Below, one piece after another: positions 8,375 through 19,145 of a stretch of 64,000 nucleotides of DNA. Both the position numbers and the translations under genes were made by a program. Position 1 is the stretch's first letter, and the number at the start of each line of letters is the position of its first letter. The notes beneath the pieces were generated by a model. That model was not told where the DNA came from. It worked only from the letters and a program-made list of their open reading frames with translations, and did no database searches. Source of the stretch: Croceivirga sp. (lineage in GTDB: Bacteria; Bacteroidota; Bacteroidia; Flavobacteriales; Flavobacteriaceae); the NCBI GenBank assembly GCA_028284665.1, contig JANQRG010000035.1:247750-311749 (forward strand). Reading direction: 5' to 3'.

Positions 8375-8782
8375 ATGGGAAATACAAATTTTAACACCCT
8401 TCCGGTTTACCAAAGATCCTTGGCATTACGTGATCTAAGTAATGCCGTTGCAAGATATTTTTCCCATGATTCAGAAGTATTCCAAAAGGAGCGAAGCGCT
8501 AGCCTTCGTAAGATTATTGCTGATGCATTGATCACCGACGCTTCCCTTATCCCGTCTGCTATAGAAAGTGTTTACCAAACAAATTCCAGTAGTGGAAAAT
8601 TGAAAAACGCAACATTTATCCACATAATAACCAGAAATATCCTTTCGTACTGCAATGGGCTGGAGAAAGACGGGGTGGAAGAAAAGGAGTATATCAATTT
8701 GTTGCGTCGGGAGATCCGCACTTTTCGAAAATCTTTTAAGCAATGGCGCAAAGCGCTAATTGCCTCTAACGGTGACACCTGA
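8375..8782 (+). CDS. Hypothetical helical protein
   Basis: A 135-residue, highly charged, mostly helical protein starting MGNTNFNTLPVYQRS (ATG at 8375 preferred to a TTG at 8360). Its opening loosely recalls four-helix-bundle proteins of the 23S rRNA intervening-sequence type, but I cannot confirm membership. It is divergent from the Lrp-type regulator and shares the palindromic intergenic region, so it may be a target of that regulator. Function unknown. Confidence 0.65.
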   Translation: MGNTNFNTLPVYQRSLALRDLSNAVARYFSHDSEVFQKERSASLRKIIADALITDASLIPSAIESVYQTNSSSGKLKNATFIHIITRNILSYCNGLEKDGVEEKEYINLLRREIRTFRKSFKQWRKALIASNGDT

Positions 8783-8828
8783 TCGCCGTTTTTATAGGAT
8801 CAAGTGATGGGAAGGTTTACCTCCTACA

Positions 8829-11800
8829 TCACATATTTCTTCGGTATTTCCCCCCCACTTCAAAAAGCGCCTGGGTGATCTGGCCTAAGGAGCAGTACTT
8901 AGTAACCTCCATAAGCTGTTCAAAAGTATTCCCATTTTCCAGTGCTACTTGTTGCAACTCTTGCAAGAGCGTGGCCGAAACTTCCAAATTTCCCTGCTGC
9001 AGCGCTCTGAGCGTTTGAATTTGGTCTTGTTTTTCGTGTTCGGCAGCGCGAATAACTTCATCAGGCAAAATGGTCGGCGACCCTTTGGAACTCAGAAATG
9101 TATTTACCCCAATAATCGGGTACTCCCCCGAGTGCTTTAAAGTCTCATAATGTAAACTTTCCTCCTGAATTTTAGAGCGTTGGTACATGGTCTCCATAGC
9201 CCCCAGCACCCCACCTCGTTCCGTAATTCTGTCAAACTCCAGTAGTACAGCTTCTTCAACAAGATCAGTAAGTTCTTCAATGATAAATGCTCCCTGCAGG
9301 GGATTTTCATTTTTAGCCAATCCCAACTCCCTGTTGATAATAAGTTGTATCGCCATAGCCCGTCTTACAGATTCCTCCGTAGGAGTAGTAATTGCCTCGT
9401 CATAGGCATTGGTATGTAGGGAGTTGCAATTGTCATAGATGGCGTAGAGTGCCTGTAAGGTGGTTCGGATATCATTGAAATCTATTTCCTGGGCATGCAA
9501 GCTTCTTCCCGAAGTTTGAATGTGGTACTTAAGCAGCTGGGCCCTGGGGCCAGCTCCGTACTTTTCCCGCATCGCTTTGGCCCAAATCCTGCGGGCAACC
9601 CGACCAATCACAGCGTATTCCGGGTCAATCCCGTTAGAAAAAAAGAAAGACAAGTTAGGGCCAAACTCATCAATATCCATTCCTCTGCTCAAATAATACT
9701 CTACATAGGTAAAGCCGTTAGAAAGTGTAAATGCCAATTGTGATATCGGATTGGCCCCTGCTTCGGCAATGTGATACCCGGATATGGAAACGGAGTAGAA
9801 ATTGCGAATACCGTTATCAATGAAATATTCCTGTACGTCACCCATTAGTCTAAGGGCAAACTCGGTCGAAAAAATGCAGGTGTTCTGCGCCTGGTCCTCT
9901 TTAAGTATGTCCGCCTGTACAGTTCCACGTACCTTACTTAAAGTGTCTGCTTTGATCTTTTCGTAGGTTTCCGAAGGAAGTACCTGATCTCCCGTGACCC
10001 CCAGCAACAGCAGTCCAAGACCATCGTTCCCTTTCGGAAGTTCTCCCTGATATAACGGGCGTTTTACCTTCTTTTTTTTGTAAATAGCGTTGATCTTGTT
10101 ATTTACCGCTTCCTCTAACCCCTGTTCCCTGATATACTTCTCGCAATTTTGGTCTATTGCAGCATTCAGAAAAAAACCGAGTAGCATTGGCGCCGGGCCA
10201 TTAATGGTCATACTCACAGAGGTCATGGGGTCGGCGAGATCAAAGCCGGAATACAGTTTTTTGGCGTCATCCAGGCAACAAATAGAAACCCCGGCATTCC
10301 CGATTTTACCATAGATATCAGGCCGTTCATCGGGGTCCTGCCCATAAAGGGTCACTGAATCAAAAGCAGTGGACAACCTTTTTGCAGGCATATCCAGACT
10401 TACATAATGAAACCGTCTGTTGGTACGCTCCGGACCGCCTTCCCCCGCAAACATTCTCGTGGGGTCCTCCCCTTTGCGCTTAAAAGGGTAGATCCCCGAA
10501 GTAAACGGAAAACTTCCCGGTACATTTTCCTGAAGCATCCATTTGAGCAAATCTCCCCAGGCGGTATACTTTGGTAAGGCTACTTTTGGAATTTGATTTT
10601 TAGAAAGGGAGTGTGTATGTGTATCAATATTGATTTCCTTTTTCCTGACTTTAAACGAAAAGACAGGATTACGATATTGTGCTGATAGCTTTTCCCAATT
10701 TCGTAGGGACCCCCAGTTTTTCGGGGCTAGATCCATTTTAACCCGGTCAAATTCTGCGACCAAAGCCTTGCATAGCTCGGCACTCTCATGGGCAAGTGCC
10801 ATGGCTACCAAATCCCTGCTTAAACCATTGTTGTCAAGAACTGACAAGGTATCCGTTGTTTCGTCGATATCCAATACCGAAAGTAGCGTTTTAAAAATAG
10901 CATACAGCTTTTGAGCAATTTCTGCCTGAACGATTGCCCCTTGGTCGTAAGCTCGATTGTTTTCGGCAATTTCTGATAGGTATCGGGTCCTTGAAGGTGG
11001 GATAATGAATCGTTTTTCGGCAGTGGCTTTCATTAGCCTTACATCCGGATTGAGTGCACCATCGGTTTTGCTCGCTAATGCTTCCATGGTGTGTTGATAT
11101 AGCCGGTTCATTCCCGGATCGTTGAACTGCGAGGCAATGGTGCCGTAAATGGGTAGTTTTTCCGCTTCGGTATCCCAAAGATTATGATTACGGACATACT
11201 GTTTTCTAACATCCCGCAAGGCATCCTGAGCGCCCCGTTTATCAAACTTATTGATCGCAACTACATCGGCAAAATCCAACATATCTATCTTTTCCAACTG
11301 GGTAGCAGCGCCAAACTCCGGGGTCATTACATAAAGCGAAACATCACTAAAATCCAGGATCTCCGTATCGGATTGACCGATACCGGAAGTTTCCAGTATG
11401 ATTACGTCAAATTCTGCTGCCTTCAACACCTGAATTGCTTCTCCCACATATTTGGACAGCGCCAAATTGGATTGACGGGTAGCCAATGATCGCATGTATA
11501 CCCGGTCATTATCAATGGCATTCATTCGGATACGATCTCCCAACAGTGCCCCTCCCGTCTTCCGTTTAGAAGGGTCCACGGAAATAACACCAATATGCTT
11601 TTCAGGAAAATCGAGGAGAAACCTTCGGATTAGCTCATCTACGAGACTTGATTTACCAGAACCTCCCGTACCTGTTATTCCCAGTACCGGTATTGTAGCA
11701 TCTACGGAAACCTTTTTAAAATGGGTATCAAATTCTTCGGAGCGATTCTCCGCCAAAGAAATCAGTCGTGCAACGGTAGTGGTGTCCTTCTTTTTCAGGT

Positions 11801-12281
11801 ATCCTGATACATTTTTCGCCGCTGGTTCCGACAATTCCGGAACGGGTGTGTCACACTTTTGTACCAGATCATTTATCATGCCCTGAAGTCCCATTTCCCT
11901 TCCATCATCCGGTGAATAAATACGTGTTATTCCGTAATCCATCAACGTTTTGATCTCGTTCGGAAGAATAACACCACCACCACCGCCAAAAATTTTAATA
12001 TGTCCGGCTCCTTTTTCCTTCAGAAGGTCATACATATATTTAAAGTACTCGTTGTGACCTCCCTGGTAGGACGTCATAGCTATGGCATTGGCATCTTCTT
12101 GTATCGCACAGTCCACCACTTCAGATACACTCCTGTCATGTCCCAAATGGATAACTTCCACCCCGGTAGTCTGAATGATCCGTCGCATGATATTAATTGC
12201 TGCGTCATGGCCATCAAAAAGGGAAGCCGCAGTCACAATTCGTATTTTGTTATTCGGCTGGTAAGGTGCGATTTGCTGCAT
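8829..12281 (-). CDS. icmF: Fused isobutyryl-CoA mutase (IcmF)
   Basis: A 1150-residue three-part enzyme. The N-terminal B12 domain has [15 protein letters not shown] with the axial His25. A MeaB-type G-protein chaperone follows with P-loop GTGGSGK (204-210), ETSGIGQSD and NKFD motifs. The C-terminal part is the mutase barrel. Where methylmalonyl-CoA mutase has QYAG and VRNT active-site residues (Tyr, Arg), this protein reads MFAG (Phe, about 611) and AQNT (Gln, about 799), the isobutyryl-type signature. The reaction is isobutyryl-CoA to n-butyryl-CoA using adenosylcobalamin. Length and order match IcmF. Confidence 0.93.
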   Translation of the reverse strand: MQQIAPYQPNNKIRIVTAASLFDGHDAAINIMRRIIQTTGVEVIHLGHDRSVSEVVDCAIQEDANAIAMTSYQGGHNEYFKYMYDLLKEKGAGHIKIFGGGGGVILPNEIKTLMDYGITRIYSPDDGREMGLQGMINDLVQKCDTPVPELSEPAAKNVSGYLKKKDTTTVARLISLAENRSEEFDTHFKKVSVDATIPVLGITGTGGSGKSSLVDELIRRFLLDFPEKHIGVISVDPSKRKTGGALLGDRIRMNAIDNDRVYMRSLATRQSNLALSKYVGEAIQVLKAAEFDVIILETSGIGQSDTEILDFSDVSLYVMTPEFGAATQLEKIDMLDFADVVAINKFDKRGAQDALRDVRKQYVRNHNLWDTEAEKLPIYGTIASQFNDPGMNRLYQHTMEALASKTDGALNPDVRLMKATAEKRFIIPPSRTRYLSEIAENNRAYDQGAIVQAEIAQKLYAIFKTLLSVLDIDETTDTLSVLDNNGLSRDLVAMALAHESAELCKALVAEFDRVKMDLAPKNWGSLRNWEKLSAQYRNPVFSFKVRKKEINIDTHTHSLSKNQIPKVALPKYTAWGDLLKWMLQENVPGSFPFTSGIYPFKRKGEDPTRMFAGEGGPERTNRRFHYVSLDMPAKRLSTAFDSVTLYGQDPDERPDIYGKIGNAGVSICCLDDAKKLYSGFDLADPMTSVSMTINGPAPMLLGFFLNAAIDQNCEKYIREQGLEEAVNNKINAIYKKKKVKRPLYQGELPKGNDGLGLLLLGVTGDQVLPSETYEKIKADTLSKVRGTVQADILKEDQAQNTCIFSTEFALRLMGDVQEYFIDNGIRNFYSVSISGYHIAEAGANPISQLAFTLSNGFTYVEYYLSRGMDIDEFGPNLSFFFSNGIDPEYAVIGRVARRIWAKAMREKYGAGPRAQLLKYHIQTSGRSLHAQEIDFNDIRTTLQALYAIYDNCNSLHTNAYDEAITTPTEESVRRAMAIQLIINRELGLAKNENPLQGAFIIEELTDLVEEAVLLEFDRITERGGVLGAMETMYQRSKIQEESLHYETLKHSGEYPIIGVNTFLSSKGSPTILPDEVIRAAEHEKQDQIQTLRALQQGNLEVSATLLQELQQVALENGNTFEQLMEVTKYCSLGQITQALFEVGGKYRRNM

Positions 12282-12420
12282 TATAAAACCCGGATTTTAA
12301 CCGTTGCAAGTTACGATAAATGCAACAAAAAATGCATTCTGGTTAGAATTTTACAAAAAATTAAGCTAGTAGTGGTCTGTTTTTTCGAATCAATTAATTT
12401 TACCATCATTTTCGTAGTTC

Positions 12421-13269
12421 ATGAAGCTAACTGTTCTCATTCATTGCCCCGATCAGACCGGGATTATACATGCGGTAACCCATTTTTTACTTCAAAAAGG
12501 GGGGAATGTGATCTATTTGGATCAGCATGTGGATAAAGAAGCTGTAGTCTTTTTTATGCGTCTTGAAGTTGAGTTTCCGACGAATTTCTCAAAAAAAGAT
12601 TTTGAATTGGAGTTTGACCACAAGTTGGCAAAACCTTATGCTATGCAGTGGAGCGTACATTTGGAAGAGGTGCGGCCAAAAATGGCAATTTTTGTCTCTA
12701 AATACCATCATTGCCTTTACGATCTTTTAAGTCGTTACCGTTCACAGGAATTACGGGTGGAAATCCCGTTTATCATTAGCAATCATGCGGACCTGGAATA
12801 TGTTGCTCAAAAATTTGAAATACCGTTTCACCACATTCCTGTCTCAAAGGATATCCGTGATATTGCCGAAGAAAAGCAACTGGAATTGTTGACGGATTAC
12901 CAGATCGATTTTATTGTTTTGGCGCGTTATATGCAAATTGTAACGGACAAGTTGATCTCACATTTTCCCAATAAAATTATCAACATACATCATTCCTTCT
13001 TACCTGCTTTTGCAGGAGCGAAACCCTATCATGCCGCATTTGAACGAGGGGTGAAGATTATCGGAGCTACAAGTCATTATGTAACGGAAGAATTGGACGC
13101 CGGTCCTATTATCGAACAAGATGTCTCTCCTGTTTCTCATGTCCATAGTGTTAAGGACTTCATTGCAAAGGGGAGGGATCTTGAAAAAATAGTCCTTTCC
13201 CGAGCCGTAAAACTTCATGTTGCCAGAAAAACCATGGTATATAATAACAAGACGGTTATCTTTACATAA
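12421..13269 (+). CDS. purU: Formyltetrahydrofolate deformylase
   Basis: A 282-residue protein with an N-terminal ACT-like domain (LIHCPDQTGIIHAVTHFLLQKGGNV) and a formyltransferase-fold catalytic domain. The catalytic trio is visible: Asn and His in INIHHSFLPAF and Asp in TEELDAGPIIEQDV, with GAKPYHAAFERGVKIIGATSHY between them. PurU releases formate from 10-formyl-THF, balancing one-carbon pools. The stop codon overlaps the start of the next gene (TAATG), indicating translational coupling. It is divergent from icmF. Confidence 0.92.
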   Translation: MKLTVLIHCPDQTGIIHAVTHFLLQKGGNVIYLDQHVDKEAVVFFMRLEVEFPTNFSKKDFELEFDHKLAKPYAMQWSVHLEEVRPKMAIFVSKYHHCLYDLLSRYRSQELRVEIPFIISNHADLEYVAQKFEIPFHHIPVSKDIRDIAEEKQLELLTDYQIDFIVLARYMQIVTDKLISHFPNKIINIHHSFLPAFAGAKPYHAAFERGVKIIGATSHYVTEELDAGPIIEQDVSPVSHVHSVKDFIAKGRDLEKIVLSRAVKLHVARKTMVYNNKTVIFT

Positions 13270-13991
13270 TGAGATATCTTTCCAATCGTATTCCACTTTT
13301 CGTAATAGTGTTTCTTTTTCTTGGCATAGGAAGCTGTACCGAATTGCAGCAGGTCGTCAATCAGTTACCGCAAGCCGGAACCCTTGGGAATGCTGAAATA
13401 GCACAGGGACTTCGAGAGGCGCTAAACAAGGGTATTGATCAGCAAGTAAGCAAGTTAGCTCAGGAAAATGGTTTTTTTAACAATGAACTTGTAAGAATTT
13501 TGCTCCCGGAAGAGCTACAAAAAGTGGATAAAACGCTTAGAGATATCGGGTTGTCCGGTTTAGCGGATCAGGGGCTGCAAATCTTAAACAGGGCAGCCGA
13601 GGATGCTGTAGGCACTGCGACTCCAATTTTTGTAGATGCCGTTAAGAACATTACGTTCGATGACGCACGCAACATTCTTTTGGGGGCAGACAATGCGGCG
13701 ACTTCATATTTACAGGGAAGTACAGAGCAGTCCCTTTACAATGCGTTTACTCCCGTAATTGAAGAATCGTTTACCAAGGTAGGAGCAGATAAAATTTGGA
13801 ACTCGCTTATCTCAGAATACAATAAATTGCCATTCACCAAAAAGGTGAACCCCAATTTGACCGATTATGTTACCCAGGAGGCATTAAATGGGGTGTTTAC
13901 CATGATACAAATTGAGGAAAAAAACATCCGCACTAAGGTTTCTTCACGTACCAGCACATTACTTAAACAAGTATTCGCTTTGCAGGATTAA
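13269..13991 (+). CDS. DUF4197 lipoprotein
   Basis: A 240-residue exported protein with a lipoprotein signal ending GIGSC. The mature sequence follows the DUF4197 pattern: IAQGLREALNKGIDQQVSKL, FFNNELVRILLPEELQKVDKTLR, an ALNGVFTMIQIEEKNIR block near the C-terminus and a terminal LLKQVFALQD. The function is not known. It overlaps purU by one base and is probably in the same transcript. Confidence 0.85.
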   Translation: MRYLSNRIPLFVIVFLFLGIGSCTELQQVVNQLPQAGTLGNAEIAQGLREALNKGIDQQVSKLAQENGFFNNELVRILLPEELQKVDKTLRDIGLSGLADQGLQILNRAAEDAVGTATPIFVDAVKNITFDDARNILLGADNAATSYLQGSTEQSLYNAFTPVIEESFTKVGADKIWNSLISEYNKLPFTKKVNPNLTDYVTQEALNGVFTMIQIEEKNIRTKVSSRTSTLLKQVFALQD

Positions 13992-14125
13992 CATTAATTT
14001 AATGTTGCCCAATACAATAATGCCTACCGCTCTATCGTTCTGATCCTAAGTAAACAAGGCAATTATAACAAATTGCTAAAGTTTAATTAACCTTGACCCG
14101 GGGCATATCATTGAATTTTGTTCCA

Positions 14126-14191
14126 AGTTATTTGAGTTAGCATTTTTTGAGTTAGTTAGTTTAGATGCCGGTGGAAGCACCGGCATTTTTT
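14126..14191 (+). ncRNA. Candidate short transcript ending in a strong terminator
   Basis: In the 344 bp gap after the DUF4197 gene, a TTG at 14093-14095 and GAATTTTG at 14113-14120 (one mismatch from TAnnTTTG) have 17 bp spacing. A transcript from there would be about 65 nt and end in the terminator at 14165-14191. No ORF fits. This may equally be only the distal terminator of the purU operon. The rest of the gap shows nothing else to me. Confidence 0.3.
14165..14191 (+). terminator. Intrinsic terminator
   Basis: A perfect 9 bp stem ATGCCGGTG / CACCGGCAT with a GAAG tetraloop, followed directly by a run of Ts. It is the clearest intrinsic terminator in the window and lies about 175 bp after the DUF4197 stop. 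Confidence 0.85.
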
Positions 14192-14335
14192 GTTTCCAGA
14201 GGCTTACCTATTTGGTAATTAATGAGATAGAATTGAGGTAAATTATTATCGGGGTTTACTTGTTTTAGTTTTTTGTTAACATTTGAGGCCATGCAATTTT
14301 ATAACTTGTTATGGCGCTAATTCATCAATCAACCA

Positions 14336-15886
14336 ATGCGACTTACCTTAAAGTGCATCCTCGTGTATTTTCTGCTCGCCCAGGGATTTCTTTCCTGGGG
14401 TAAGGTAACTAAGGAAGCTGTAGCGACTGAACACTTAGCCCCTGCTTTTCAAGATTCTTTAGACTGGGCCGAATATTATTACAATATTCATCGATTTGAA
14501 AGAGCAATACCCCTATACAAAAAGAATTTAGATGTACCTGAAGAAGAAAAGGCGCATATTCTTAAAAAACTTGCCTTAAGCGAAGCAGCTATCGAGCATC
14601 CTGAGGCTTCAGTTTCCTATTTGCACGACTACCTCCAACTGGATTTCCAACCTTCATTTCTTTTGCATGAGGGCTTTGACGGTATACGTGAGTCCACTGA
14701 ATTTGACAAGGTATCAAGCAGCATCCTTCCAAAAATCACGCTGGGATCATTGTTTTACTTTTTTGTAGCGCTAATAGGATTCTATGTAGTGGCCATTCTG
14801 GTCCTGAACAAAAAGATTGACCTGAGTTCCCGCCTATTAATCGGTTCTTTTGTTTTTATACACTCTCTCTTCATTCTTAACATATGTGTTAATCGATCCA
14901 ACTATTTGTTTGAATTCCCGCACACCTATCTAATGTCAACCTGGTCTTCACTCTTATACGGTCCATTGCTTTTTCTGTACTTCCGACGTGTATCGCTACG
15001 ACGTGAGTTTCGCAAAAACGATCTTTTGCATTTTATACCTACAGTGCTTTTGATAGCCTATCTCATTCCCAATATTTATTGGTTTCCAGGCTCGGAAAAA
15101 ATTAATTTGATGCTTTCCAGAATTCAAAACGGGGTTAGCCCCGGAGATGCCAGTAAATTGGTCCTTATTGTAACTTTAAAGGCACTTTCTCTGGCTATCT
15201 ACGCTGTTTTTATCCATCAAGTGCTTCAAAAAAGCAGAAAAAGCAATCAATTACAATCCAAAACCCGGCAATGGCAGAAGAACATTTATTTCATTCATAT
15301 TGCCTATGTGGTTACCTACATCAGCTATGGGATCTCCATATCTTTTGGAAACCCATATCCCATTTTTTATCATGTTCCCATTATAATGATGGCCGCTATG
15401 GTAGTGTATGTGGGGTACGCGGCAAACCTTCAACCTGATGTTTTCAGTGGCTTGTATCGGTATACCAACAAACTCTTCCCCAAATATGTTAAATCCGGAC
15501 TTACAGCGAGTCTTTCCATGGAATTAAGTGAAAATCTTTCCTCTCTTTTTCAGGAGGAAAAATTATATCGGCGTAACGATATCAATCTGGATTTGGTTGC
15601 ACAAAAACTAAATACAACAAGACACAATGCCTCCCAGATCATTAATGAACATTTTGAAGTGAGTTTTCACGAATTTGTGAACCAATTTCGGATTGCAGAA
15701 GCCAAAACCCTTCTGGAACGCAACAGGGATTTAAATATCATCGATATTGCGTACGAAGTTGGATACAACAATAAGGTAACGTTTAACAAAGCCTTTAAAA
15801 AAGCTACCCAACTCACCCCTACCGAGTACCTCCGAAACCTCGAAAAAAAAAAGAGTCCTAGCCTATCGGGAATTGGTCATTTTTGA
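14336..15886 (+). CDS. Membrane-anchored AraC-family regulator
   Basis: A 516-residue protein: signal peptide, a periplasmic helical segment with TPR-like character (DSLDWAEYYYNIHRFERAIPLY), seven or so membrane helices (about residues 135-365), and a C-terminal HTH_18 AraC DNA-binding domain (DINLDLVAQKLNTTRHNASQ, then NIIDIAYEVGYNNKVTFNKAFKKATQLTPTEYL split by a loop). This architecture is common in Flavobacteriia and suggests sensing of an extracytoplasmic signal with the DNA-binding domain tethered to the membrane. Target genes are not evident. Confidence 0.85.
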   Translation: MRLTLKCILVYFLLAQGFLSWGKVTKEAVATEHLAPAFQDSLDWAEYYYNIHRFERAIPLYKKNLDVPEEEKAHILKKLALSEAAIEHPEASVSYLHDYLQLDFQPSFLLHEGFDGIRESTEFDKVSSSILPKITLGSLFYFFVALIGFYVVAILVLNKKIDLSSRLLIGSFVFIHSLFILNICVNRSNYLFEFPHTYLMSTWSSLLYGPLLFLYFRRVSLRREFRKNDLLHFIPTVLLIAYLIPNIYWFPGSEKINLMLSRIQNGVSPGDASKLVLIVTLKALSLAIYAVFIHQVLQKSRKSNQLQSKTRQWQKNIYFIHIAYVVTYISYGISISFGNPYPIFYHVPIIMMAAMVVYVGYAANLQPDVFSGLYRYTNKLFPKYVKSGLTASLSMELSENLSSLFQEEKLYRRNDINLDLVAQKLNTTRHNASQIINEHFEVSFHEFVNQFRIAEAKTLLERNRDLNIIDIAYEVGYNNKVTFNKAFKKATQLTPTEYLRNLEKKKSPSLSGIGHF

Positions 15887-15932
15887 TGGGGATTTCCAGA
15901 TCAACCGCTAGCGGCCCTTATTTTTGAAAGCA

Positions 15933-16010
15933 AACGGTTCTGTTGCTTTTCAAAGCATTTTTTCATTTTGTAGGTTATTTGAATTAGTCACTCAATACAA
16001 CAGAGCCGTT
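15933..16010. repeat. Inverted repeat between convergent genes
   Basis: AACGGTTCTGTTG (15933-15945) pairs with CAACAGAGCCGTT (15998-16010) with a single G-T wobble and a 52 nt loop that contains T-rich tracts. It sits between the converging AraC-type and hydrolase genes and ends in Ts on the plus strand, so a bidirectional termination role is plausible. Confidence 0.4.
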
Positions 16011-16014
16011 TTTC

Positions 16015-16797
16015 TTATTGCAGACCAGAAAGATAGTGAATCACCTCCCTGTTGAATACTTTGGGTTGTTCTACATTAACCACATGACCACAATTTTCCA
16101 CTACGAATAGTTCGGCGCTTGAATGCGAACGCACTATTTTCCTGATTGAGGGCAAAAACAAGTAGTCCTCTTCCCCCATGACATAAAATGTAGGGATTTG
16201 AATATCCACCATTCGAAAAAACCGTAGTAAGGGGTTGATTTCAGAGGTAAGCCGAAACCACCGTATGAATTCTTTTTGATATAGTTTTTTGGCCTCCCTT
16301 ACAAAGAGCAAGCGGGATTCGCGGTGGTTCTTTTTTGGCATTATGATAAACGCAAAAAACTGATACAACCACAAATAAGGGACAACCGATTTGAATATAA
16401 CCCCAAGGCGCATTAGTACCTGGGACCTGAAGTTCAATTTCATAATAGCTCCCCCCATTACCAGACTGGAAACCCGCTCGGGGTATTTCTCGGCCAGGTT
16501 CCGAATTAAAATAGTGCCCAAAGAGATTCCTATAAAATGCGATCTTTTGATCCCTTCATGATCAATGACCTCCATAATATCCTCGGTAATTGCATCAAAT
16601 GTATACTTATCGCTAAAAGCATCCTTAAGATTAGGTTTGGAATTTCCGTGTCCCCGTAGATCCAGAAGTAATATGTTGAAGTGCTTTTTAAAATCTCTAA
16701 GCTGCTTGTACCAGATGGAGGAACTCCCACCCGCTCCATGAACAAAGGTCACCCATTCCCCGGAATGTTCATTTGGATATTTAGTGTAGTGTAACAA
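16015..16797 (-). CDS. Alpha/beta hydrolase
   Basis: A 260-residue cytoplasmic alpha/beta hydrolase with an HGAGG oxyanion motif (about residues 20-24), the nucleophile elbow GISLG, an acid in GEEDYLF and the catalytic His in VENCGHVVNVEQP. All three catalytic positions are present. The translation start is TTG at 16797, since no in-frame ATG precedes the first motif. The substrate cannot be predicted. Confidence 0.85.
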   Translation of the reverse strand: MLHYTKYPNEHSGEWVTFVHGAGGSSSIWYKQLRDFKKHFNILLLDLRGHGNSKPNLKDAFSDKYTFDAITEDIMEVIDHEGIKRSHFIGISLGTILIRNLAEKYPERVSSLVMGGAIMKLNFRSQVLMRLGVIFKSVVPYLWLYQFFAFIIMPKKNHRESRLLFVREAKKLYQKEFIRWFRLTSEINPLLRFFRMVDIQIPTFYVMGEEDYLFLPSIRKIVRSHSSAELFVVENCGHVVNVEQPKVFNREVIHYLSGLQ

Positions 16798-16973
16798 GAC
16801 CGTTTTTGATAAAAATACGTTAAATATCTACTGTTCTACTGTTATGGATCAGGTTACACTATTAATTGTTCGTTAAAAATAGATAAACTACCTGATTATT
16901 AGCTGAATACTCTCCTTTACTGACATCCAAATAGCCGATTAGCACGTATCTTTGATATAACAAATCTTTTGTC

Positions 16974-17168
16974 ATGGGAAATCAGTATTGCAAAGTGGGA
17001 ACAACTACCCCAATTACGAGCGGGACACATGCTGTAGCCGTTCTTGAACATCGTTATAACAACTTTTTGGAAAGAGCCGCTAATCTTTCCGGTATGGATA
17101 CTAAGATGCGGGATTTTTTCGATGCTAAAATTAAAAGCTTGAAAAAGACCCTGGAATCACTGGTTTAA
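16974..17168 (+). CDS. Small hypothetical protein
   Basis: A 64-residue soluble protein with one Cys, a [12 protein letters not shown] segment and a charged helical C-terminal half ([17 protein letters not shown]). It has its own ATG after an AT-rich upstream region. The last four bases overlap the converging pyrF stop. No family recognised. Confidence 0.5.
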   Translation: MGNQYCKVGTTTPITSGTHAVAVLEHRYNNFLERAANLSGMDTKMRDFFDAKIKSLKKTLESLV

Positions 17169-17989
17169 AGCTTTCTTTTTTTCAGCTCCACTGCCATCAA
17201 TTGTTGAAGCTCCAAGGCTTTTTCTTTTGCCTTTTGGGCAAAGTCCTCATCCTTAGCGGCATAGATAATTCCCCGGGAAGAATTGACCAGCAATCCAATA
17301 GTGTTGGTCATGCCGTTAGCGCATACCTCCTCTAAGCTCCCTCCCTGAGCCCCTATTCCCGGTACCAAAAGGAAACTATTGGGGATTAGTTGTCGTATTT
17401 CCTTCAGAAATGTCGCCTTCGTTGCACCTACTACATACATTAGATTTTCTGCATGCTTATAGGACTGTGAAATGGTGATGACCTGCTGGTAAAGCGAGGA
17501 TCCCTGATATGCTTTTGTCTGAAAGTCAAATGCCCCTGGATTAGAGGTCAACGCCAGAAGAATGGTATGTTTGTTTTTGAATTCTAAAAAGGGCTCTACG
17601 GAGTCCTTTCCCATGTAGGGGGCCACGGTAATAGCATCAAAATGCAATTGCTCAAAAAATGCACGCGCATATCGTGTGGCAGTATTGCCGATATCTCCTC
17701 TTTTGGCATCCGCAATGGTAAATTGTTCGGGATACTTTTCGTTGAGAAAGGCCATGGTCTTTTCCAGTGCTTTCCAGCCTTTTAACCCGTAAGCTTCGTA
17801 AAAGGCCAAATTGGGTTTATAAGCTACACAATATGCCTGGGTCGCCTCAATAATTGCCTTGTTGAATTCAAATATCGGGTCTTCCTCTTTAAGTAAATGT
17901 GGAGGTATCTTTTCCAAATCCGTATCCAAGCCTACACAGAGGAAGGATTTTTTTTTACGAATTTGGGTTATAAGTTCGGTTATCTTCAC
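17165..17989 (-). CDS. pyrF: Orotidine 5'-phosphate decarboxylase
   Basis: A 274-residue type 2 OMP decarboxylase, the last step of UMP synthesis. Seen: the N-terminal [12 protein letters not shown] strand, the catalytic Lys/Asp block [17 protein letters not shown] (about residues 91-107), and the phosphate-binding [15 protein letters not shown] and [10 protein letters not shown] loops. The start is GTG at 17989. The gene follows prfA on the same strand by 13 bp, so they are probably cotranscribed. Confidence 0.93.
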   Translation of the reverse strand: MKITELITQIRKKKSFLCVGLDTDLEKIPPHLLKEEDPIFEFNKAIIEATQAYCVAYKPNLAFYEAYGLKGWKALEKTMAFLNEKYPEQFTIADAKRGDIGNTATRYARAFFEQLHFDAITVAPYMGKDSVEPFLEFKNKHTILLALTSNPGAFDFQTKAYQGSSLYQQVITISQSYKHAENLMYVVGATKATFLKEIRQLIPNSFLLVPGIGAQGGSLEEVCANGMTNTIGLLVNSSRGIIYAAKDEDFAQKAKEKALELQQLMAVELKKRKL

Positions 17990-18002
17990 TGGGTTTCGGG
18001 CA

Positions 18003-19079
18003 TTAAAAAATCTCCGAGGCTTCTTTTAGTTTTTCCGTGTTTTCCACTAGCATCAGTTCATCGATAATCTTTTGGATATCACCATTGATAATGTTTTGTA
18101 AATCATACAGGGTTAATCCGATACGATGATCGGTTACCCTACCCTGCGGATAGTTATAGGTGCGTATTTTAGCCGAGCGATCGCCGCTAGTTACCTGCGA
18201 ATTCCGTTTTGCGGCATCTTCAGCTTGTTTTTTTGCCAATTCCAGGTCATACAACCGGGAGCGCAATACTTTAAAAGCTTTGTCCTTGTTCTTGTGCTGA
18301 GATTTTTCATCCTGGCACTGTGCCACCAGTCCTGTGGGAAGGTGGGTAAGTCGCACCGCGGAGTACGTGGTATTTACCGACTGCCCGCCCGGGCCCGAAG
18401 AACAGAAATAATCAATACGCACCTCTTTGGGATCTATCTGGACATCAAAATCCTCTGCTTCAGGAATAACATGTACCGTAGCTGCACTGGTATGTACCCT
18501 ACCCTGAGTCTCTGTTTGCGGTACCCGCTGCACACGATGTACTCCGGCCTCATGCTTAAGCGTTCCATACACATCTTCTCCCATTACCTCAAAATGGATC
18601 TCTTTATATCCACCTGCGGTCCCTTCATTAAGGTCAATAATATTCGTTCGCCAACCTTTGCTTTCGCAATATTTCGCATACATCCGATAGAGATCCCCAG
18701 CAAAAATACTCGCCTCGTCACCTCCGGTCCCTGCACGGATTTCCATTACCACATCTTTCTCATCCTCAGGATCTTTCGGTATCAATAGAAACTTGATCTC
18801 TTCTTCCAGTTTAGGGAGGGCCGCCTTGGCCTCATCCAACTGCAGCTTGGCCATTTCTACCATTTCAGCATCCTCGCCATCCCCAATGATCTCCTCTGCT
18901 TCCCGGATGTTCTCTGTTAACTCAATGTAGGTTTGTCTCTTGTCTACCAGGACTTTAAGATCTTTGTACTCCTTGTTCAGCTTAACGTATCGCTTTTGAT
19001 TGGCGATGACATCCGGTTGAATGATGAGATCTGCTATCTCGTCAAACCGTTGCTTTACAATGTTTAATTTTTCAAGCAT
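18003..19079 (-). CDS. prfA: Peptide chain release factor 1
   Basis: A 358-residue class I release factor. It has the GGQ peptidyl-tRNA hydrolysis motif in [20 protein letters not shown], the RAGTGGDEA core motif and [14 protein letters not shown] downstream of the codon-recognition region. Length is standard for RF1, which reads UAA and UAG. ATG start at 19079. It forms a tight pair with pyrF. Confidence 0.96.
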   Translation of the reverse strand: MLEKLNIVKQRFDEIADLIIQPDVIANQKRYVKLNKEYKDLKVLVDKRQTYIELTENIREAEEIIGDGEDAEMVEMAKLQLDEAKAALPKLEEEIKFLLIPKDPEDEKDVVMEIRAGTGGDEASIFAGDLYRMYAKYCESKGWRTNIIDLNEGTAGGYKEIHFEVMGEDVYGTLKHEAGVHRVQRVPQTETQGRVHTSAATVHVIPEAEDFDVQIDPKEVRIDYFCSSGPGGQSVNTTYSAVRLTHLPTGLVAQCQDEKSQHKNKDKAFKVLRSRLYDLELAKKQAEDAAKRNSQVTSGDRSAKIRTYNYPQGRVTDHRIGLTLYDLQNIINGDIQKIIDELMLVENTEKLKEASEIF

Positions 19080-19145
19080 ATTCCTTTCCTCCTAAGAGTG
19101 CGAATTTACAATTTTTGGATGGACTGTAGTGCCGTTGCTGCGGGA

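Noticed and set aside
18126..18788. A 220-codon open frame on the plus strand within prfA
   Set aside because: It is antisense to a certain gene, its translation is Cys/Arg/Leu-rich without family resemblance, and it arises from the codon pattern of prfA.
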